Made by a program: the position numbers and the translations under genes
The notes under the pieces: generated by a model
Told to the model about the DNA's origin: nothing
The model's database searches: none
What the model saw: the letters and a program-made list of their open reading frames with translations, nothing else
IMG/VR virus record: IMGVR_UViG_3300009285_009643
Span: 1 to 61,697 of that record
Source: a virus
Strand: one strand, 5' to 3'
DNA: 61,697 bases
Part shown: positions 60,134 through 61,697 of the stretch, piece after piece
Layout: each line of letters opens with the position of its first letter
Position numbering within the stretch: the stretch's first letter is position 1

Positions 60134-60262
60134 CTATACTGCCACTATCCTTGATAGTTCCATGATTCTTTCAAACAGGTCCTCATCAATCGACACCTTC
60201 ATCAGGATATCATCAATGTTTTCATTGTGTTCACATGTTGCTATTCTTTCATACGTTTCCAT
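60134..60262 (-). CDS. Small hypothetical protein, 42 residues
   Basis: ATG 60262 behind GAGGGGTGATATT. All-helical acidic peptide (METYERIATCEHNENIDDIL, then LFERIMELSRIVAV). Its stop TAG is followed by the GAGGCGG site of the next ORF. The longer open frame upstream has no ribosome site. Function unknown. Confidence 0.5.
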   Translation of the reverse strand: METYERIATCEHNENIDDILMKVSIDEDLFERIMELSRIVAV

Positions 60263-60266
60263 AATA

Positions 60267-60746
60267 TCACCCCTCAAATTCAGTAATAGACTTTCCAGTC
60301 CTCTTTTTAAAATCCTCATACGAAACGAACACCGGCCCCTCGCCCACATCAAACTTCTGGGCGACAAACATCCCCAGGGCTGTTGATTCCATGACGGCGC
60401 CCGTCGTCCGGCTTCTCCTCAGTGTCCGCTCAACCCAATTTTTACTGGGTAGTGAGAGGAATACGGTCATGTTGGTTGAGACCGGCTCGGGAATGTATCC
60501 CACTCTCAGGAATTGAGATCCTTTAAACAGAATACAGAGCCCGTTCCGGTCCATGGTTATCACATTTGCCCTGAGCGCGGCCCGGATAACGGTCTGGCCA
60601 TTGACCTGATCGTACAGGACAAACTTCCTGCCGGGAAAGACCTTAACCACACTGACGTGTGGCAAGGCTATGATTTGTTTGTAAAATGGGGACTTGGCGG
60701 CGTAGAAGTCGTTGGCCTCATCTTTGGTAAGGAACTCGCTACTCAT
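60267..60746 (-). CDS. Hypothetical protein, 159 residues
   Basis: Starts at ATG 60746, overlapping the end of 60739-61245. Mixed alpha/beta: MSSEFLTKDEANDFYAAKSP, a strand run (VSVVKVFPGRKFVLYDQVNG), and VGYIPEPVSTNMTVFLSLPS. No Cys clusters, no membrane segments. Possibly a soluble early protein. No family recognised. Confidence 0.55.
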   Translation of the reverse strand: MSSEFLTKDEANDFYAAKSPFYKQIIALPHVSVVKVFPGRKFVLYDQVNGQTVIRAALRANVITMDRNGLCILFKGSQFLRVGYIPEPVSTNMTVFLSLPSKNWVERTLRRSRTTGAVMESTALGMFVAQKFDVGEGPVFVSYEDFKKRTGKSITEFEG

Positions 60747-61245
60747 AAACCACCATACCTTGATAGGCTGTGACTACGTTATCCTTGACCTTGATGATTC
60801 CAACATCCCCCCGCTCTTCTCCGCTCCACTCAACAGCGCCGTTCAAAACATACCCCCACGGCTTAAGAAAATTCTCAACAATGTATTCAAGCCACTCAAC
60901 ATAATAGTAGAACTTCTCTGTCCCGTTCCACTCGATACCCAGACCGTCTTCAGTTGGTACCCACTGACACCACAGTCCAGGCTGGGTTCTGGGAGGGCCA
61001 TTATAATCCAACACTGACTCGTCACTATTCTGGCCAAAGTCTCCTCCCGCCCCAACGAAGTACTCACCCTCGGTACCGATAGGCAATCCAGCAGCTTCCC
61101 TGGTGGGATCAGGCAACTTAGCAGCAACACCTGCATTACGCTTCATCCTCCTTGTCTCGCTGAACTGATTCAGATACTCAGCATGCTTAGGTGCAAGAGG
61201 TCTATCGAGCTCAAACTGTCCGTAAAAATCTGTTGTATATCCCAT
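60739..61245 (-). CDS. Conserved phage/bacterial hypothetical protein, 168 residues
   Basis: ATG 61245 behind AAGGAGAAATGA. The opening MGYTTDFYGQFELDRPL followed by Y-L-N-x-F-S-E-T-R-R-M-K-R is the hallmark of a widespread small protein of unknown function seen in phages and their hosts. LWCQWVPTEDGLGIEWNGTE and WLEYIVENFLKPWGYVLNG are further conserved blocks. It has the usual length. Role unknown. Confidence 0.75.
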   Translation of the reverse strand: MGYTTDFYGQFELDRPLAPKHAEYLNQFSETRRMKRNAGVAAKLPDPTREAAGLPIGTEGEYFVGAGGDFGQNSDESVLDYNGPPRTQPGLWCQWVPTEDGLGIEWNGTEKFYYYVEWLEYIVENFLKPWGYVLNGAVEWSGEERGDVGIIKVKDNVVTAYQGMVVYE

Positions 61246-61246
61246 T

Positions 61247-61697
61247 TCATTTCTCCTTAGTTTTTATTGATTTCATGGCACACAACAACGCTTCTTTCTG
61301 TGTTTCCAACCACTTATCTTCCTCGGAATTTAACCGAGACCGAAAGGCTACTGTCAGTCCCGGCCCAATCTTCCCCCGATAGAATTTCTCATGCTGCAGG
61401 GTTCGCATGTAGGAGTTGAACCACAGGGAAGATCTCATCAGTTCCGGATCGGCCAACCCCCGGTACAACTCGTGGAGTGGTAGAAGATCTTCAGCTTGAT
61501 ACAGTAGATCGGTAAATTGCCTAGGTGACATCGTTTCCATGGCCAGCCTGACCGTTACCCCTCCTACGGTACAATCCAGCGTCTGGAGCCATAATTGGAT
61601 ATCCAGCAGCTTCACTATTTTCTTCAATCCCACAACCCCCTCGAACCCTGGCTCGTATTGAAAGAATGCTGCTGAGGTTCGAGACAGTAGACTGAAG
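61247..61697 (-). CDS. Hypothetical protein, 5' end outside the window
   Basis: The frame is open through the right edge (FSLLSRTSAAFFQYEPGFEG before a GTG at 61633). The visible C-terminal 149 residues are helical with a basic end. The GTG at 61633 could be a start but has only a weak GAGGGGG site, and the protein-like residues before it suggest a longer gene. ETMSPRQFTDLLYQAEDLLP and YRGKIGPGLTVAFRSRLNSE are the most distinctive parts. No family recognised. Confidence 0.5.
   Translation of the reverse strand, partial: FSLLSRTSAAFFQYEPGFEGVVGLKKIVKLLDIQLWLQTLDCTVGGVTVRLAMETMSPRQFTDLLYQAEDLLPLHELYRGLADPELMRSSLWFNSYMRTLQHEKFYRGKIGPGLTVAFRSRLNSEEDKWLETQKEALLCAMKSIKTKEK

Overview
The window carries most of a tailed-phage (siphovirus-type) genome or prophage of a Gram-negative host. 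A short, AT-rich, bacterial-looking flank lies at the left edge. Signs of a Gram-negative host are lipoprotein signal sequences, several Sec signal peptides, sigma70-like promoters with 17-bp spacers, and a T4-type lysozyme. No integrase, tRNA, rRNA or CRISPR array was seen. Resemblance of several small proteins to phages of Desulfobacterota-like bacteria is only an impression.

Layout. (1) 1-840: the C-terminal tail of a sugar-nucleotide epimerase-like gene, a broken or readthrough small ORF, and one hypothetical gene. (2) 840-2941: seven small leftward genes. Three near-identical palindromes (TCGGTTAACCGA core) lie between or in front of them and look like operators. (3) 2977-3501: a divergent control region with a leftward and a rightward promoter and short repeats. 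(4) 3502-5742: tightly coupled rightward mini-genes, many with Cys pairs, ending in a Cro-like HTH protein. (5) 5739-28491: the virion operon in canonical order. It contains small and large terminase, portal, S49 protease, scaffold, decoration, major capsid, head-tail joining genes, tail tube, frameshifted tail chaperones, a 1963-residue tape measure, a distal tail protein and a fibre with a histidine-rich tip. A leftward homing-endonuclease cassette (13570-15520) and a small leftward RHH gene (19340-19531) interrupt it. (6) 28491-39179: an unusual late accessory region between the presumed holin and the lysozyme. It encodes a papain-like peptidase, a Cys-nucleophile PhaC/DUF3141-like hydrolase, a secreted nuclease, two lipoproteins, and signal-peptide proteins that look like tail fibres. 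(7) 39176-61697: a leftward replication and recombination module. It contains ThyX, RdgC, DNA ligase, dNMP kinase, an SbcD nuclease with an SbcC/Rad50 ATPase split over separate genes, a PD-(D/E)XK resolvase, a full-length DNA polymerase I, a DEDD exonuclease, an SNF2-like helicase, a gp88-like Cys-rich protein, and many small unknowns.

How it works together. The right module makes nucleotides and copies and repairs phage DNA without visible dependence on host PolA. The left control region separates early leftward regulators from the rightward early/virion operon. The late accessory region appears to export several proteins from the infected cell or to display fibre-like proteins on its envelope. 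That exported cluster, the split SbcC, and the operator-controlled left operon are the parts most worth study.
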